The notes: a model not told the origin generated them from the sequence alone. Shown: positions 10,599 to 27,201, counted from the stretch's first letter. The stretch: DNA of 64,000 bases from Chromohalobacter nigrandesensis (GCF_023061285.1 NZ_JAKGAM010000006.1:62001-126000), one strand, 5' to 3'. Program-made: numbers and translations.

Positions 10599-10740
10599 GC
10601 ATCCCATTCATCCCTGAGCGGCTCCCTCCGCTCGACTCCCTAGGTGCGCTCCATGCCTGCCATGGGCTCCCTCCACGACAGACGCACCCTGCTGCATCCC
10701 AATCTGCCTCCAGGTAAGCAATGCCTTTGCTCATCCTGTG
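10574..10740 (-). ncRNA. rsmZ: CsrB/RsmZ-family CsrA-sequestering small RNA
   Basis: The minus strand encodes a transcript of about 165 nt with no credible ORF. It holds eleven GGA triplets, several in the favoured AGGA/GGGA context (CAGGATG, TGGAGGGAG, CGGAGGGAG, CAGGGATG), many in short stem-loops. It ends in a GC hairpin plus eight U. CsrB/RsmZ RNAs are defined by such multiple GGA sites, which titrate CsrA. Support from context: it lies next to fdxA, exactly where Pseudomonas aeruginosa has rsmZ; a promoter-like TTGTCG-N17-AACAAT ends 7 nt before the proposed 5' end; and a GacA-type palindrome is centred at about -185. The 5' end is inferred from that promoter; the RNA could be longer, since further GGA motifs lie upstream to about 10830. 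Confidence 0.85.
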
Positions 10741-10746
10741 CCACGT

Positions 10747-10775
10747 ATTGTTGCCAAACCTTCTCATCACGACAA
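10747..10775 (-). promoter_or_regulatory. Candidate promoter of the RsmZ-like RNA
   Basis: TTGTCG (-35), a 17-bp spacer and AACAAT (-10), 4 of 6 matches in each box. It puts the transcript start at about 10740. Chosen because the distance to the GacA-type site then matches that in Pseudomonas rsm genes. Confidence 0.5.
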
Positions 10776-10915
10776 GCGGGTCCTCTGCTCCTCGACTTTT
10801 AGCAGACAGACACCGGAAAAACCAAAATCTTCCTTTAAAAACATAAAGATAAACCATTAAAAAGTGTATCTATCACGTCGATTATCGCGATTTATCACAC
10901 ATCGATGGCACTTTT

Positions 10916-10933
10916 TGTAGGAAATCTCTTACA
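10916..10933. promoter_or_regulatory. GacA-type upstream activating sequence
   Basis: TGTAGGAAATCTCTTACA, one mismatch from the Pseudomonas GacA site TGTAAG-N6-CTTACA that drives rsmX/Y/Z. It is centred about 185 bp before the predicted start of the small RNA, and lies between that gene and the eno terminator, where it has no other obvious target. Confidence 0.8.
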
Positions 10934-10956
10934 AAGAATGGAGATAATGCTTACCC

Positions 10957-10994
10957 AAAAACACCCACGGCGGCCCTGAAGGCCGCCGTGGGTG
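10957..10994 (-). terminator. Rho-independent terminator of eno
   Basis: Perfect 14-bp stem CACCCACGGCGGCC/GGCCGCCGTGGGTG with a 5-nt loop, followed by TTTTTGGG on the minus strand, 40 nt after the eno stop. Confidence 0.92.
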
Positions 10995-11035
10995 CTACAA
11001 CCGAGACGTCATAGACGTGCGCTTTGCGCTCGACG

Positions 11036-12337
<1,302 letters not shown>

Positions 12338-12450
12338 TCATCCTCGTGTTAACGATGGGTCGTTTCAGCATATCGAGAGGGTAGCGGTCGCGTTGACCGC
12401 TACGGGCGGCTCCGCTCGTCGTGTACTCGACTATCGCATGCGTCGGTGTC

Positions 12451-16677
<4,227 letters not shown>

Positions 16678-16697
16678 TCAGCGAGCAGCAAGCGCTA

Positions 16698-16851
16698 CTC
16701 GGGCCGCCGACGGCTCTGACTCCGGCCACCAACGGCGCTTATTCTGGCCGCCAACGGCTTTTAATCCGGCTGACGCCAGCTCTTATTCCGGCTAACGCCG
16801 ATGCCTATTCCGGCTGACGCCGATGCCTATTCCGGCTGACGCCGACTCTTA
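16698..16851. repeat. 22-bp tandem array derived from the gltB 3' end
   Basis: Seven 22-bp units in exact register fill most of the gltB-gltD gap. The unit nearest gltB, TTCCGGCTGACGCCGACTCT plus TA, repeats the last codons and stop of gltB (coding RRQPE-stop on the minus strand). Identity falls steadily with distance from gltB, as expected for successive duplication followed by drift. Because 22 is not a multiple of three, slippage at the gene edge could change the GltB C terminus. Confidence 0.93.
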
Positions 16852-19800
16852 TTCCGGCTGACGCCGGGACTGGGCCAGCAGACCGTTGAGATTCGCCGCC
16901 TTGGGTTTCACCAACCAGAAATGGCGGATGAAGTCGGAGAAGTCCTCAAGGATCGCCTGGCCCCGCGCGGAGCCGGTTTCGGCGACGTATTCCTCGAGCA
17001 TCTCCCGCAGGTGGCGCCGGTAGGCTTCCATGACCTCGGTATTGATGCGATGGATCTCGACCAGTTCGTGGTTGTATTTGTCGACAAAGGTGCGATCTTC
17101 ATCGAGTACATACGCGAACCCGCCGGTCATGCCCGCCCCGAAGTTGATGCCGGTCTCGCCGAGCACGGCGACCAGACCCCCGGTCATGTATTCGCAGCAG
17201 TGATCGCCGGCACCCTCGATGACCGCATGCACACCGGAGTTGCGCACCGCGAAGCGTTCGCCCGCCGTGCCCGCCGCGAACAGCCTGCCGCCAGTCGCGC
17301 CGTATAGACAAGTGTTGCCGATGATCGCTGTCTTGTGGCTTTCGAAGCGGCTCTCGCGAGGCGGCACGATGACCACCTTGCCGCCGTTCATGCTCTTGCC
17401 GACGTAATCGTTGGCATCACCTTCGAGATAGAGTTGCAGGCCACGGGCGTTCCACACTCCGAAGCTCTGCCCCGCCACGCCGGTGAAACGCGCGACGATC
17501 GGCGCGTCTTCAAGCCCACTCTCGCCATAGCGCTTGGCGATCTCACCGGACACCCGAGCCCCCACACTGCGGTCGCAGTTGGTGATCTGGAAGTGGAACT
17601 CACCACCCGATTTGGCCTCGATGGCCGGCAACAAGGCGTCCAGCATTTCCTGGTTCTTGGCGCCTGGATCGTGCGGCTCGTTGCGACCGATCTGGCAGAA
17701 CTGCGGCGCGTCCTTGGGGACATGATCGTTCTGCAACAACGGCATCAAATCGAGCTTGCGCTGGGACGCCGTCTCGCCCTCGAGGATCTCGAGCAGATCG
17801 GTGCGCCCGATCAGGTCGGGCAACTGACGCACGCCGAGCAGTGCCATCAGCTCGCGGACTTCCTCGGCGATGAAGCGAAAGTAGTGCTTGACCATGTCCA
17901 CGGTGCCGCGGAAATGCTCGTCGCGCAGATGCTGGTGCTGAGTGGCAACGCCGGTGGCGCAGTTGTTGAGGTGGCAGATACGCAGGTATTTGCACCCCAG
18001 CGCCACCATCGGCGCGGTGCCGAAACCGAAGCTCTCGGCGCCGAGAATCGCCGCCTTGATCACGTCGAGGCCGGTCTTCAGGCCGCCATCGGTCTGCAGG
18101 CGAATCTTGTCGCGCAGGCCATTGATGCGCAGCGCCTGATGCACCTCGGGCAGGCCCAGTTCCCACGGGCTGCCGGCATGCTTGATCGAGGTCAGCGGAC
18201 TCGCCGCCGTGCCGCCGTCGTAGCCGGAAACGGTGATCAAATCGGCGTAGGCCTTGGCCACGCCGGTGGCGATGGTGCCGATGCCCGGCTCGGAGACCAG
18301 CTTGACCGAGACCTGGGCCTGCGGATTGACCTGCTTCAAGTCGAAGATCAGTTGCGCCAGATCCTCGATGGAATAGATGTCGTGGTGCGGCGGCGGCGAA
18401 ATCAGCGTCACCCCAGGCACCGCGTAACGTAGCCGAGCGATCAGTTCGTTGACCTTGCCGCCGGGCAACTGGCCGCCCTCACCGGGCTTGGCGCCCTGCG
18501 CGACCTTGATCTGCAGCACCTCGGCGTTGACCAGATAGGCCGGCGTCACGCCGAAGCGCCCGGAAGCGATCTGTTTGATCTTGGAGCTACGAATGGTCCC
18601 GTAGCGCGCCGGGTCCTCGCCGCCTTCGCCGGAGTTGGAACGCCCGCCGGTCTCGTTCATGGCTTGCGCCATCGCCTCATGAGCCTCGGGTGACAACGCG
18701 CCCAGCGACATCCCGGCACTGTCGAAGCGCGGCAGCAGGTTCTCGACAGGTTCGATCTCATCGAGCGGCAACGGTTCGGGCGCCGGCTTGAGCGTCAGAA
18801 GGTCGCGGAGGGTCGCCACCGAGCGCTCATTGACGGTCTGTGCGAACTGCTTCCACTTGGCGTAGTCGCCGCTTTGCACCGCGCTCTGCAACTGCATGAC
18901 CACGTCCGGGTTGTAGGCGTGGTATTCATGATCGTGCACGTACTTCACCAGACCGCCCTGACGAATTCCCTTGCGCGGGATCCAGGCATCACGGGCCAGC
19001 AGTTCCTGCTGGAGTTGCAGCTCGGCGAAGCCGGCACCTTCGATACGCGACGCCATGCCGGTGAAGCACATCTCCATGACCTCGGAGGATAGCCCCACCG
19101 CCTCGAACAGCTGCGAACCGCGATAGGAGGCCAACGTCGAGATACCCATCTTGGAGAGTATCTTGTAGAGCCCCTTCTGCAGGCCCTTGCGGTAATTTTC
19201 ACGGGCGTCCGCCGGGTTGCCGGTCAACTCGCCAGTATTGTGCATGTCGGCCATGACCTGGTAGGCCAGATACGGATACACCGCCGTAGCCCCCACGCCG
19301 AACAATACCGCCATCTGATGGGCGTCGCGGGCATAGCCGGTCTCGACCACCAGGTTGACGCGCGGCCGCAAGGCCTTGCGGCCCAGGTAATGGTGGATCG
19401 CTCCCACCGCCAGCACGGCATGAATCGGCAACTTGCCGCGTTCCAGATCGGCGTCCGAAAGCACCAGGATCACCTTACCCTCGCGAATTGCGTCCTCGGC
19501 CCGTTGACACAGGCCGAGCAGCGCCTGCTTGAGCGTATCGCGCTCAGGGTCGTAACTCAGGCTCAGCTTATGGCTGGCGAACGCCGGATCCTCCTGATTA
19601 ATCAATGCAGTGAACTTGCGCGGCGATAGCACCGGCGTGGTCAGGATCAGGCGGTGCGCGTGTTCGGGGGTCGCCTCGAAGACGTTCAACTCGGCGCCGC
19701 AGCAGGTTTCCAGCGACATCACGATCGCTTCGCGCAGCGGATCGATGGCCGGGTTGGTGACCTGCGCGAACTTCTGCCGGAAGTAATCGGTCAGCAAGCG

Positions 19801-21300
19801 TCCATGACGCGACAGCACCGCCATCGGCGTGTCGTCGCCCATCGAGCCCACCGCCTCCTGGCCGCCCTCGGCCAGCGGACGCAGCAACTGATCGCGCTCT
19901 TCGAACGTTACCTGGAACATCTTCTGGTAAACGTTGAGCTTGTCGCCGGCCATGGGCTGAAAACGCGCCAGCTCGGTCAGCGCGGACTCCAGATAATGCG
20001 CATGCTGCTTCAACCAGCGCCGGTATGGGTACGCCGAGCGCAGACGTTCGTCGACATCCGGCGTGTGCAGCACTTCGCCGGTATGGGTGTCCACGGCGAG
20101 GATCTGCCCCGGCCCCACGCGGCCCTTGGCAATGACGTCCTCGGGCTTATAGTCGTAGACGCCGATCTCGGAGGACAGGGTGATATAGCCGTTCTCGGTG
20201 ATCACCCAGCGCGCGGGACGCAGCCCGTTACGGTCGAGCATGCACACCGCATGACGGCCATCGGTCATCACCAGACCGGCGGGGCCATCCCACGGCTCCA
20301 TGTGCATGGAGTTGTACTCGTAGAAGGCGCGTAGATCACCATCCATCGTCTCGACGTTCTGCCAGGCCGGCGGCACCATCATGCGAATGGCGTTGTAGAG
20401 ATCCATCCCGCCGGTCAGCAACACCTCGAGCATGTTGTCCATGCTCGAGGAGTCGGAACCCGACGTATTGACGATCTCGTCGAGTTCGGTGATTTCCGGC
20501 AGCAACGGCGAGAGAAAGTTTTCCTTGCGCGCGTTGGCCCAGCCGCGATTGGCTTCGACCGTGTTGATCTCACCGTTATGCGCCAGGAATCGGAAAGGCT
20601 GCGCCAGCGGCCAGCGCGGTGCAGTATTGGTGGAAAAGCGCTGATGGAAGACGCAGATCGCCGTATGCAGCCGCTCATCGCCCAGATCCCGATAAAAGGT
20701 GGGCAAATCCGCAGGCATCATCAGGCCCTTGTAGGACACCACCTCGGTGGACAACGAGCAGATATAGAAGTCGTCTTCATCCTTGAGCGCTTGCTCGGCA
20801 TAGCGCCGCGCCATGAACAGGTCGACATTGAACGCCTGGGTGTCGCACTCGCCATCGGCCTCGACGAAGATCTGACGAATGCGCGGCAGGCACTCCAACG
20901 CCATGGGGCCACACACCGACGCATCGGTGGGCACCTCGCGCCAGCCGCTGACACGCAGACCACGCGCCGTCAGTTGCGCCTCGAGTACCTCTCGCGCATG
21001 CGTCTCGCGGGCATCGTCATCGGGCAGAAACAGACTGCCCACAGCGAAGCGTTCGCCCAGCGTGACGCCCAGCTCCTCGCTGGCCACGGCACGCATGAAG
21101 TCGCTGGGCATCTTGAATAGCAGACCGCAGCCATCGCCGGTCTTGCCGTCGGCGGCGATGCCGCCGCGGTGGGTCATGCAAGTCAGGGATTCGATCGCGG
21201 TCTTGAGCAGGTCATGACTCGCCTGCCCTTCCATGTGGGCGATCAAGCCGAAACCGCAGTTGTCACGGAACTCGCCAGGCTGGTGAAGGCCTCTCATCAT
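16849..21300 (-). CDS. gltB: Glutamate synthase (NADPH) large subunit
   Basis: A 1483-residue enzyme making two glutamates from glutamine and 2-oxoglutarate. The N terminus is a class II glutamine amidotransferase; its nucleophile Cys lies in RDNCGFG after a short pro-sequence, as usual. The central and FMN domains carry [14 protein letters not shown] and the [3Fe-4S] region [15 protein letters not shown] [13 protein letters not shown]. The C-terminal GXGXG-type beta-helix domain ends in QSRRQPE. That last stretch is the seed of the downstream 22-bp array. First gene of gltBD. Confidence 0.97.
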   Translation of the reverse strand: MMRGLHQPGEFRDNCGFGLIAHMEGQASHDLLKTAIESLTCMTHRGGIAADGKTGDGCGLLFKMPSDFMRAVASEELGVTLGERFAVGSLFLPDDDARETHAREVLEAQLTARGLRVSGWREVPTDASVCGPMALECLPRIRQIFVEADGECDTQAFNVDLFMARRYAEQALKDEDDFYICSLSTEVVSYKGLMMPADLPTFYRDLGDERLHTAICVFHQRFSTNTAPRWPLAQPFRFLAHNGEINTVEANRGWANARKENFLSPLLPEITELDEIVNTSGSDSSSMDNMLEVLLTGGMDLYNAIRMMVPPAWQNVETMDGDLRAFYEYNSMHMEPWDGPAGLVMTDGRHAVCMLDRNGLRPARWVITENGYITLSSEIGVYDYKPEDVIAKGRVGPGQILAVDTHTGEVLHTPDVDERLRSAYPYRRWLKQHAHYLESALTELARFQPMAGDKLNVYQKMFQVTFEERDQLLRPLAEGGQEAVGSMGDDTPMAVLSRHGRLLTDYFRQKFAQVTNPAIDPLREAIVMSLETCCGAELNVFEATPEHAHRLILTTPVLSPRKFTALINQEDPAFASHKLSLSYDPERDTLKQALLGLCQRAEDAIREGKVILVLSDADLERGKLPIHAVLAVGAIHHYLGRKALRPRVNLVVETGYARDAHQMAVLFGVGATAVYPYLAYQVMADMHNTGELTGNPADARENYRKGLQKGLYKILSKMGISTLASYRGSQLFEAVGLSSEVMEMCFTGMASRIEGAGFAELQLQQELLARDAWIPRKGIRQGGLVKYVHDHEYHAYNPDVVMQLQSAVQSGDYAKWKQFAQTVNERSVATLRDLLTLKPAPEPLPLDEIEPVENLLPRFDSAGMSLGALSPEAHEAMAQAMNETGGRSNSGEGGEDPARYGTIRSSKIKQIASGRFGVTPAYLVNAEVLQIKVAQGAKPGEGGQLPGGKVNELIARLRYAVPGVTLISPPPHHDIYSIEDLAQLIFDLKQVNPQAQVSVKLVSEPGIGTIATGVAKAYADLITVSGYDGGTAASPLTSIKHAGSPWELGLPEVHQALRINGLRDKIRLQTDGGLKTGLDVIKAAILGAESFGFGTAPMVALGCKYLRICHLNNCATGVATQHQHLRDEHFRGTVDMVKHYFRFIAEEVRELMALLGVRQLPDLIGRTDLLEILEGETASQRKLDLMPLLQNDHVPKDAPQFCQIGRNEPHDPGAKNQEMLDALLPAIEAKSGGEFHFQITNCDRSVGARVSGEIAKRYGESGLEDAPIVARFTGVAGQSFGVWNARGLQLYLEGDANDYVGKSMNGGKVVIVPPRESRFESHKTAIIGNTCLYGATGGRLFAAGTAGERFAVRNSGVHAVIEGAGDHCCEYMTGGLVAVLGETGINFGAGMTGGFAYVLDEDRTFVDKYNHELVEIHRINTEVMEAYRRHLREMLEEYVAETGSARGQAILEDFSDFIRHFWLVKPKAANLNGLLAQSRRQPE

Positions 21301-21749
21301 GGGCGTGCCTCACAATTTTTGAAAACTTGTGTCCAGAAATAATCGTGTTATGCTTTTCGGTTATCTTTTATTTTTAAGGTGTGAAAAGCTCGTCATTCGA
21401 TGACGCATCGGACGTGAAAAAGGCCAACCAGCATAGCCCCTGGCCCCTGCTCAAGCAATTCCACGACCCGCCTCTCTGCCTCAAAGCCGCGCAAAATCGC
21501 GGGGTTAGCCGCATAATTTGGCTAAAACCCCTGACATGTCAACGCGTTAGCAAGCTGGAACGCACAAATCTCGAAACATGCGACTTTAGTCTAGATTATC
21601 GCTCCAGCTCATGCCGATCCTGCATGAGGCATGCCGATACAGGCATATTGTCGCGTGAAAACCGTCGTTGCACAAACACGGGCGGGGCGACGCAAAACGC
21701 CTGCCGAAGAGGCAGGCGTCACGCGTCGATCAAGGGAGAGACACGCGCG
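21301..21749. other. gltB-aroB intergenic region
   Basis: About 450 bp holding the aroB terminator at its aroB end and an AT-rich stretch within 120 bp of gltB that probably contains the gltB promoter (for example TTCACA and CATAAC elements on the minus strand). I see no credible gene. Pseudomonas carries a DamX-like gene here; it is absent. Confidence 0.5.
21694..21719 (-). terminator. Rho-independent terminator of aroB
   Basis: ACGCCTGCC-TCTTC-GGCAGGCGT (9-bp stem) followed by TTTGC on the minus strand, 30 nt after the aroB stop. Confidence 0.8.
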
Positions 21750-22862
21750 TCAGGCGCGGGGGAAGTCGACGAGCAGCGACTCGAGCATATCCGACGGGGT
21801 GTCGTCGTAGACGCACGCCTCGCCCAGGCTGGACAACAGCACCAGGCGTAAGCGGTCGTCGATGTTCTTCTTGTCCAGGCGCATGGTGGCGAGAAAGTCA
21901 CCGGCACTCATCGCAGCAGGTGCCGTCACCGGCAGGCCGGTATCCGCCACCAGCGTCTCGACACGCGCCATGTCGTCGGCGGCAAGCCAGCCAAGACGCT
22001 GCGACAGCGTGGCGGCCATCAACATGCCCGCGCCCACGGCCTCGCCGTGCAGCCAGTTGCCATACCCCTGATGCGCTTCGATCGCGTGCCCGAAGGTATG
22101 CCCCAGGTTGAGCAGCGCCCGCTGACCCTGTTCGGTCTCGTCGCGGGCGACGATCTCCGCCTTGATGGCACAGCTTCTGAGGATGGCCTCGGTGAGCGCC
22201 TCGACATCGAGCCCGCGCAGCGCCGGCATGCGCGCCTCCAGCCAGGCGAGGAAGTCGGCATCCTGTATCAGGCCGTACTTGATGACCTCGGCAAGTCCTG
22301 CGGAGAGCTCACGGGCCGGCAACGTGGCCAGCGTATCGGTGTCGATCAACACCGCGCGCGGCTGCCAGAAGGCGCCGATCATGTTCTTGCCGCGCGGATG
22401 ATTGACGCCGGTCTTGCCGCCCACCGAGGAATCCACCTGCGACAGCAAGGTGGTGGGCACCTGCACGAAGGCCACGCCGCGCTGATAGCACGCCGCGGCG
22501 AAGCCTGCCATGTCGCCGATCACTCCGCCACCAAGCGCCACCAGCGTGCAACGCCGATTGAACCCCGCCGCCAGCAGCGCGTCCCAAATGCGCTCGACAC
22601 TGGCCAGAGTCTTGGTGTGCTCGCCATCGGGCAGGATTACCTCGCGCACGTCGCGGTCGTCACCGCTCAGCGTGCGCTTGAGGCGCTCGAGATAAAGCGG
22701 CGCCACGGTCTCGTTGGTGACGATCATCACCTGACGCCCGGCCAGGTAGGGCACCAGCAGGTTCGGCTCATCGAGCAGCCCCGGGCCGACATGGATGGGA
22801 TAGCGCCGGGCGTCGAGTTCGACATGCAGACGTTGATACGGCAATGCGGACGAAGCGGTCAT
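21750..22862 (-). CDS. aroB: 3-dehydroquinate synthase
   Basis: A 370-residue NAD+- and metal-dependent enzyme closing DAHP to 3-dehydroquinate, second step of the shikimate pathway. NAD-site motif [15 protein letters not shown] is near residue 100, followed by [23 protein letters not shown] and metal-binding GHTFGHAIE near residue 260. A TTG two codons upstream overlaps the aroK stop, but the ATG with AAGG 7 nt upstream is the better start. Last gene of pilMNOPQ-aroK-aroB. Confidence 0.97.
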   Translation of the reverse strand: MTASSALPYQRLHVELDARRYPIHVGPGLLDEPNLLVPYLAGRQVMIVTNETVAPLYLERLKRTLSGDDRDVREVILPDGEHTKTLASVERIWDALLAAGFNRRCTLVALGGGVIGDMAGFAAACYQRGVAFVQVPTTLLSQVDSSVGGKTGVNHPRGKNMIGAFWQPRAVLIDTDTLATLPARELSAGLAEVIKYGLIQDADFLAWLEARMPALRGLDVEALTEAILRSCAIKAEIVARDETEQGQRALLNLGHTFGHAIEAHQGYGNWLHGEAVGAGMLMAATLSQRLGWLAADDMARVETLVADTGLPVTAPAAMSAGDFLATMRLDKKNIDDRLRLVLLSSLGEACVYDDTPSDMLESLLVDFPRA

Positions 22863-22864
22863 GA

Positions 22865-23407
22865 TCAAGCCTTGAGGTCGAGTGGATCGGACAAACGCTT
22901 GGTGCGACGAATGATCTCGTTGACCACCGCCCTGGGGCCACGCCGGTCGGTGCGGACCGTCAAGTCGGCGGTGGCGCGGTAAAGCGGGTCACGCTTGGCG
23001 AACAGATCGCGCAGCACCTGCTCGGGATTGCCTTGACGCAACAGAGGGCGGTTACGATCACGGGCCGTACGCCGAATCTGCTGTTCGACCGAGGTCGCCA
23101 GATACACCACCGTGCCACGCTCGCGCAGCGCCTGGCGGTTATCCTCACGCATCACCGCACCGCCGCCAGTAGCAAGGACGATAGCCTCGCGCCCGGCCAG
23201 CTCCCGCAGCATGTGGGTTTCACGATCACGAAAGCCACGCTCGCCCTCGACATCGAAAATCCAGGCAATATTGGCACCGCAGCGCGCTTCGATTTCGTGA
23301 TCGCTATCGAAAAACTCGCGCTTCAACTCGGCTGCCAGCAGGCGTCCGATGGTGCTTTTCCCCGCGCCCATGGGGCCGACGAGGATGATCGTGGGCAGAT
23401 CCTGCAT
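22865..23407 (-). CDS. aroK: Shikimate kinase
   Basis: A 180-residue P-loop kinase phosphorylating shikimate with ATP. Walker A is [11 protein letters not shown] (residues 12-22); the shikimate-binding DSDHEIE is near 37-43, RDRE near 60, and GGGAV near 80. Its start codon overlaps the pilQ stop (TGATG), and aroB follows after 2 nt, so it is translationally coupled within the pil-aro operon. Confidence 0.97.
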   Translation of the reverse strand: MQDLPTIILVGPMGAGKSTIGRLLAAELKREFFDSDHEIEARCGANIAWIFDVEGERGFRDRETHMLRELAGREAIVLATGGGAVMREDNRQALRERGTVVYLATSVEQQIRRTARDRNRPLLRQGNPEQVLRDLFAKRDPLYRATADLTVRTDRRGPRAVVNEIIRRTKRLSDPLDLKA

Positions 23408-25416
23408 CAGCGATTCGCCTGTTCGTCTCCGATGATCTTGGGGGTAATGAAGATCAACAATTCTACCTTTTCGTTGGATTCCTGGGTATAGCGGAACAAC
23501 GACCCGATGAGCGGTAAATCGCCAAGCAGCGGCGTCTTGTAGAGATTGCGCAATTGCTCAGACGTCAGTATGCCGCCCAGCACCACGGTCTCGCCATCAT
23601 TCACCAGCACCTGGGTCTCGATGGAATTGGTATCGATCGCCGGCGCGCCATCGTAGCTGCTATCAGAGACGGTATCGTTGTTGATCAGCAAATCCATGAC
23701 GATGCTGCCGTCGGGGGTGATCTGCGGCGTGGCCTCGAGCGACAGCACGGCTTCCTTGAATTCCACATTGGTCGCCCCGGAGGACGTCGACTCTTGGTAG
23801 GGGATTTCCTGGCCTTGCTTGATTACCGCCTTTTTCTGGTTGGCAGTGATGATCTTGGGCTGGGAAATGGTCTGGCTCTTGCCCTCACTTTCCAGGGCAC
23901 GCAATTCCAGGTCGAGCAACACGTCGCCAGAAAGATAACCGAAGCTGAATGCCGAGCCGCTGCCATCGCTATCACCCAGATCGACGGACAGACCGGCGGA
24001 GCCGCGATTGGCACCACTGGGGTTGCGATCGACCACGCTACCCACGCCATCTTCGTCGAAGGTAACCCCCTGGCGTTGCGAGACGCCCCAGTTGACCCCC
24101 AACTCCTGGGAGGCAGTATCACGGGCGATGACGATGCGTGCCTCGATCTGCACCTGACGCACCGGCACATCGAGCTTGTCGAGCATGTCACGGATCCCCG
24201 CCAGTTGATCGGGCGTGTCACGCACCAGCAATGTATTGGTCCGCTCATCGACCGTCACGCGGCCACGCTCGGAGAGCAGACCAAACCCTTCGCTGCCACG
24301 CAGCATCGTGGCGAGATCAGTGGCCTTGGCGTAACGCACCTGCACGTACTCGGTCCTGAGCGGCGCCAATTGTTGAGACTGGACACGATTTTCCAGCGTC
24401 TGGCGCTCCATCTGTGCCAGCTCATCGGCGGGCGCGACCACGATCACATCGCCCTCGCGACGACTCGCCAGACCATGACTCTTGAGAATCAGATCGAGCG
24501 CCTGATCCCACGGCACCTGCTTGAGATTGAGCGTCACACTGCCCTGAACGCTATCGCTGGCGACGATATTGATCCCGCTGAAGTCGGAAAGCACCGACAG
24601 CACTTCGCGTACTTGAATATTCTGAAAATTGAGGCTCACCGGCTCGCCGTCATATTCCTGCGTGTCGCCCTCTAACGCACGCGCATCATCAGCACGCGGC
24701 TGCACCTCCACGATCAGTTGATCGCCGCGCTGCGTGACCAGGTGCTGAAAGGCCTCGCGATTGTCGAGCGTCAATGTCACGCCGTCCGCGTCGGACTGTG
24801 GCACGATGCGCGACACCGGCGCATCGAAATCGCTGACGTCGAGAATACTGTTCAACTCCTTAGGCAGCCGCACACCGGGCAACGTGACCTTCAAGGTGTC
24901 GCCTTCGGCATCCGTTTCAGGCGTCACGCCACCGTGGTCGAGCGTCACCACCAAGCGCCCACCGCCGTTATCGCCACGCCGGAAATCGAGATCGCGGATG
25001 CGCGTCAATGCGGTGGAGCGCTCAGCGGCATCCCCGCCCAGACGCACACGAAGACGCTGCCCCTGACGCTGGGTCGAATAGGACAAGGGCTCGTCGAGAC
25101 CGAACACCAGACGTGTGCGCTCGCCCGTCTCGGCCACGCTGACCTCGCGCAACCCAGCGCGATCGATACCGAAGCGGCGCTGCTCGAGCTGGTTTTGCGT
25201 TGCCGGCAGGTCGACGACGAGCTGCGCCGGCGAGTCGCTCCGGTAGCTATGCGGCTCGGGCGCCGGACCATCGAATGCCAGCAACGCATCGATTCCGCCA
25301 TCTCCGCGCTGGGCAAACTCGAGCGACGTCAACGTCGCCGCCTGCCCCTGGGCACAGACGACCAGCCCCACGAGACAGAGCCCGCCCATCAGCCAGTCGC
25401 GCAGCGTTCGCATCAT
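23407..25416 (-). CDS. pilQ: Type IV pilus secretin PilQ
   Basis: A 669-residue outer-membrane secretin through which type IV pili extrude. It has a Sec signal peptide (hydrophobic [18 protein letters not shown]), two AMIN domains (about 30-245) that bind peptidoglycan, an STN/N0 domain ([20 protein letters not shown]), an N1 domain, and the secretin core with the conserved VPLLGDIPxxGxLFR-type segment ([17 protein letters not shown]). The start MMRTLRDW has GGAG upstream. Last pil gene of the operon. Confidence 0.96.
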   Translation of the reverse strand: MMRTLRDWLMGGLCLVGLVVCAQGQAATLTSLEFAQRGDGGIDALLAFDGPAPEPHSYRSDSPAQLVVDLPATQNQLEQRRFGIDRAGLREVSVAETGERTRLVFGLDEPLSYSTQRQGQRLRVRLGGDAAERSTALTRIRDLDFRRGDNGGGRLVVTLDHGGVTPETDAEGDTLKVTLPGVRLPKELNSILDVSDFDAPVSRIVPQSDADGVTLTLDNREAFQHLVTQRGDQLIVEVQPRADDARALEGDTQEYDGEPVSLNFQNIQVREVLSVLSDFSGINIVASDSVQGSVTLNLKQVPWDQALDLILKSHGLASRREGDVIVVAPADELAQMERQTLENRVQSQQLAPLRTEYVQVRYAKATDLATMLRGSEGFGLLSERGRVTVDERTNTLLVRDTPDQLAGIRDMLDKLDVPVRQVQIEARIVIARDTASQELGVNWGVSQRQGVTFDEDGVGSVVDRNPSGANRGSAGLSVDLGDSDGSGSAFSFGYLSGDVLLDLELRALESEGKSQTISQPKIITANQKKAVIKQGQEIPYQESTSSGATNVEFKEAVLSLEATPQITPDGSIVMDLLINNDTVSDSSYDGAPAIDTNSIETQVLVNDGETVVLGGILTSEQLRNLYKTPLLGDLPLIGSLFRYTQESNEKVELLIFITPKIIGDEQANR

Positions 25417-25446
25417 GTGGTTCTCCAATACTTGTTCGTACCGCCA

Positions 25447-26007
25447 TCACTCGGCAGCTTGCGATGAATCGTTGAATTCCAGAGTGCGTTGCCGCTGACG
25501 CCAAGCACCGCCGCCATCGCGCACTCGCTCGACCAGCTCGACGCCAGCGTCATGAATCACGGTGACACGTCCGAAATCGGTCCCCAGATAGTGACCTTCG
25601 AAAAGACGGTAGACATTGCCATCGGGCGCACGAATCAAGGCCGATGGCTGCCCGCCCACCGTCAAGGTTCCCACTAGCTCGAGTTGTTCCAGCGGAAAGC
25701 GCTCCAGGGGCTCACGCGGACGCTGACGATCGGGGCCGTCACCCTGCGACGAGGCTGCGACGCCTTCCTGCGTGCGGCGCTCGGCACTGAACGGGCTGCG
25801 CTGCTGGGCCTGGGAATAATCCGCCGTGGGATACACCGGCGCGGGAGGAAGCGACTCGATGCTGCCCTCCGGTCGCTGGCGCAGAGTATCCAGGTGCGCG
25901 TCCAAAGCAGTCATCTCTGCATCGCGACAACCGCTCAGCAACACCATCCCGACCAGCCCCGCGAGCAGGACACGCCACCACCGGGGGATCATCAGCCATT
26001 CAGTCAT
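25447..26007 (-). CDS. pilP: Type IV pilus inner-membrane lipoprotein PilP
   Basis: A lipoprotein of about 186 residues linking the PilMNO platform to PilQ. The signal peptide ends in the lipobox LLSGC, giving a lipidated Cys. The C-terminal beta domain contains LVGTLTVGGQPSALIRAPDGN. The start overlaps the end of pilO (tandem ATG ATG, either may be used), so it is translationally coupled. A much longer upstream open frame is only read-through of pilO in another phase. Confidence 0.93.
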   Translation of the reverse strand: MTEWLMIPRWWRVLLAGLVGMVLLSGCRDAEMTALDAHLDTLRQRPEGSIESLPPAPVYPTADYSQAQQRSPFSAERRTQEGVAASSQGDGPDRQRPREPLERFPLEQLELVGTLTVGGQPSALIRAPDGNVYRLFEGHYLGTDFGRVTVIHDAGVELVERVRDGGGAWRQRQRTLEFNDSSQAAE

Positions 26008-26638
26008 CATCACGCCCCTCGACCTTGGGGTCGGCGTCTTCGCGATAACTATAAGTACGCGCCAATATCGACAGACGCAGCGTATCGCCACCGTCCACCG
26101 GCGACAGCGAGAAGTCATGTAAGGTGACGATACGCGGCAATGCCGCCACGCTGGCCAGGAAGGCAGCAATGTCGTGATAGCCGCCCCGCACCTGGATATC
26201 GAAGGGCTGCTCGATGTAGAAGTCTTGTGGCACCGGCGAGCGCAGCCGGATCGATTCGATGGCGAGCCGATGATCCTGCGCCGCATCGCTGATGTCATCC
26301 AGCAGCGCCGGGATCTCTGTGCCGGTGGGCAGCATTTTCAGCAATGCCTGCATGCGCGTGTCGAGCTCCGCCATCTGCATGCGCATCTGCTCGAGATTGG
26401 CCGCCTGGTAAGCACGGGTTTCGTATTCCTGGAGCAGTTCGCCCTCGCGTCCCTGCAAGCTGTCGAGGGTTTCCTGGCGCGGCGCGGCAAAGTACCACTG
26501 GGCCACCCAGAAGACGGCCAGGAATAGCGCCACCAGGCACAGCGCCTGCAGCAACGCCGGCCACGTACCGGCTTCCTTGAGGTCCAGGTCGCGCCACTCG
26601 ACCTCGCGCAACTGTCGCCACTGTGAGCGCAGACTCAT
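26000..26638 (-). CDS. pilO: Type IV pilus assembly protein PilO
   Basis: A 212-residue inner-membrane protein with one N-terminal membrane segment (about residues 26-47, ALLQALCLVALFLAVFWVAQ), a coiled coil, and a ferredoxin-like periplasmic domain. It forms heterodimers with PilN. Its ATG overlaps the pilN stop (ATGA). Confidence 0.95.
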   Translation of the reverse strand: MSLRSQWRQLREVEWRDLDLKEAGTWPALLQALCLVALFLAVFWVAQWYFAAPRQETLDSLQGREGELLQEYETRAYQAANLEQMRMQMAELDTRMQALLKMLPTGTEIPALLDDISDAAQDHRLAIESIRLRSPVPQDFYIEQPFDIQVRGGYHDIAAFLASVAALPRIVTLHDFSLSPVDGGDTLRLSILARTYSYREDADPKVEGRDDD

Positions 26639-27201
26639 GGCGCCTCCTCGGCATCACGGCGAGGCGTACGCGCCTCGACACTGAGGTTGAAACGCTTCAC
26701 CGCCGCAGCGTCGTCGCCCGACTGCACGTCGGAAAGCGCTGGCGTACCGAAATCTGGCGAGGCAGCCAGTTGCCGCAACTGCTCCGACACACGCCGATTG
26801 GAGCGCGCCAGCCCCTTGAGCTCGAGTTGATCTCCCTCCCGCACCAGGCGGTCGTAATGCACGCCGTCGGCCAGCGTCGCCGCCAACTGATCGAAGATGC
26901 GTACCGTCTGCGGACGGCTGAATTGCAGCTCGCGGATCAGGCCGATCTGTTCGAGCATCCGCCCTCGCAATTGGCGATAGTCCTTGACCGTATCGATGTC
27001 CTTTTCGAGTGCCTCCATGCGGCGCTCGATCAGGGCCAGGCGGCCACGCTCGGCATCAATTCCCGCCTGATACCAGCGCGATACACCCAGGGCACACAGC
27101 AGCGCCAACACCGATACGCCCACGAGGGCCATATAAAAGCGCTGCGTACGCCGCTGACGGTGCGCCTCTCGCCACGGCAACAGATTGATTTCGATACTCA
27201 T
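26635..27201 (-). CDS. pilN: Type IV pilus assembly protein PilN
   Basis: A 188-residue bitopic membrane protein. The N terminus MSIEINLLPWREAHRQRR carries the conserved INLLPWR motif that docks into PilM; a membrane segment follows (about 23-45), then coiled coil and ferredoxin-like fold. The ATG overlaps the pilM stop (ATGA), deciding this start over one nine codons earlier. Confidence 0.95.
   Translation of the reverse strand: MSIEINLLPWREAHRQRRTQRFYMALVGVSVLALLCALGVSRWYQAGIDAERGRLALIERRMEALEKDIDTVKDYRQLRGRMLEQIGLIRELQFSRPQTVRIFDQLAATLADGVHYDRLVREGDQLELKGLARSNRRVSEQLRQLAASPDFGTPALSDVQSGDDAAAVKRFNLSVEARTPRRDAEEAP

Noticed and set aside
10132..10857. 241-codon minus-strand ORF over the fdxA 3' region and small RNA
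   Set aside because: It runs through the fdxA coding strand in reverse and through two terminators; the GGA-rich RNA explains the region better.
21381..21851. 156-codon plus-strand ORF between gltB and aroB
   Set aside because: No ribosome binding site, spans the aroB terminator and overlaps the aroB end antisense, and the product is unlike any family.
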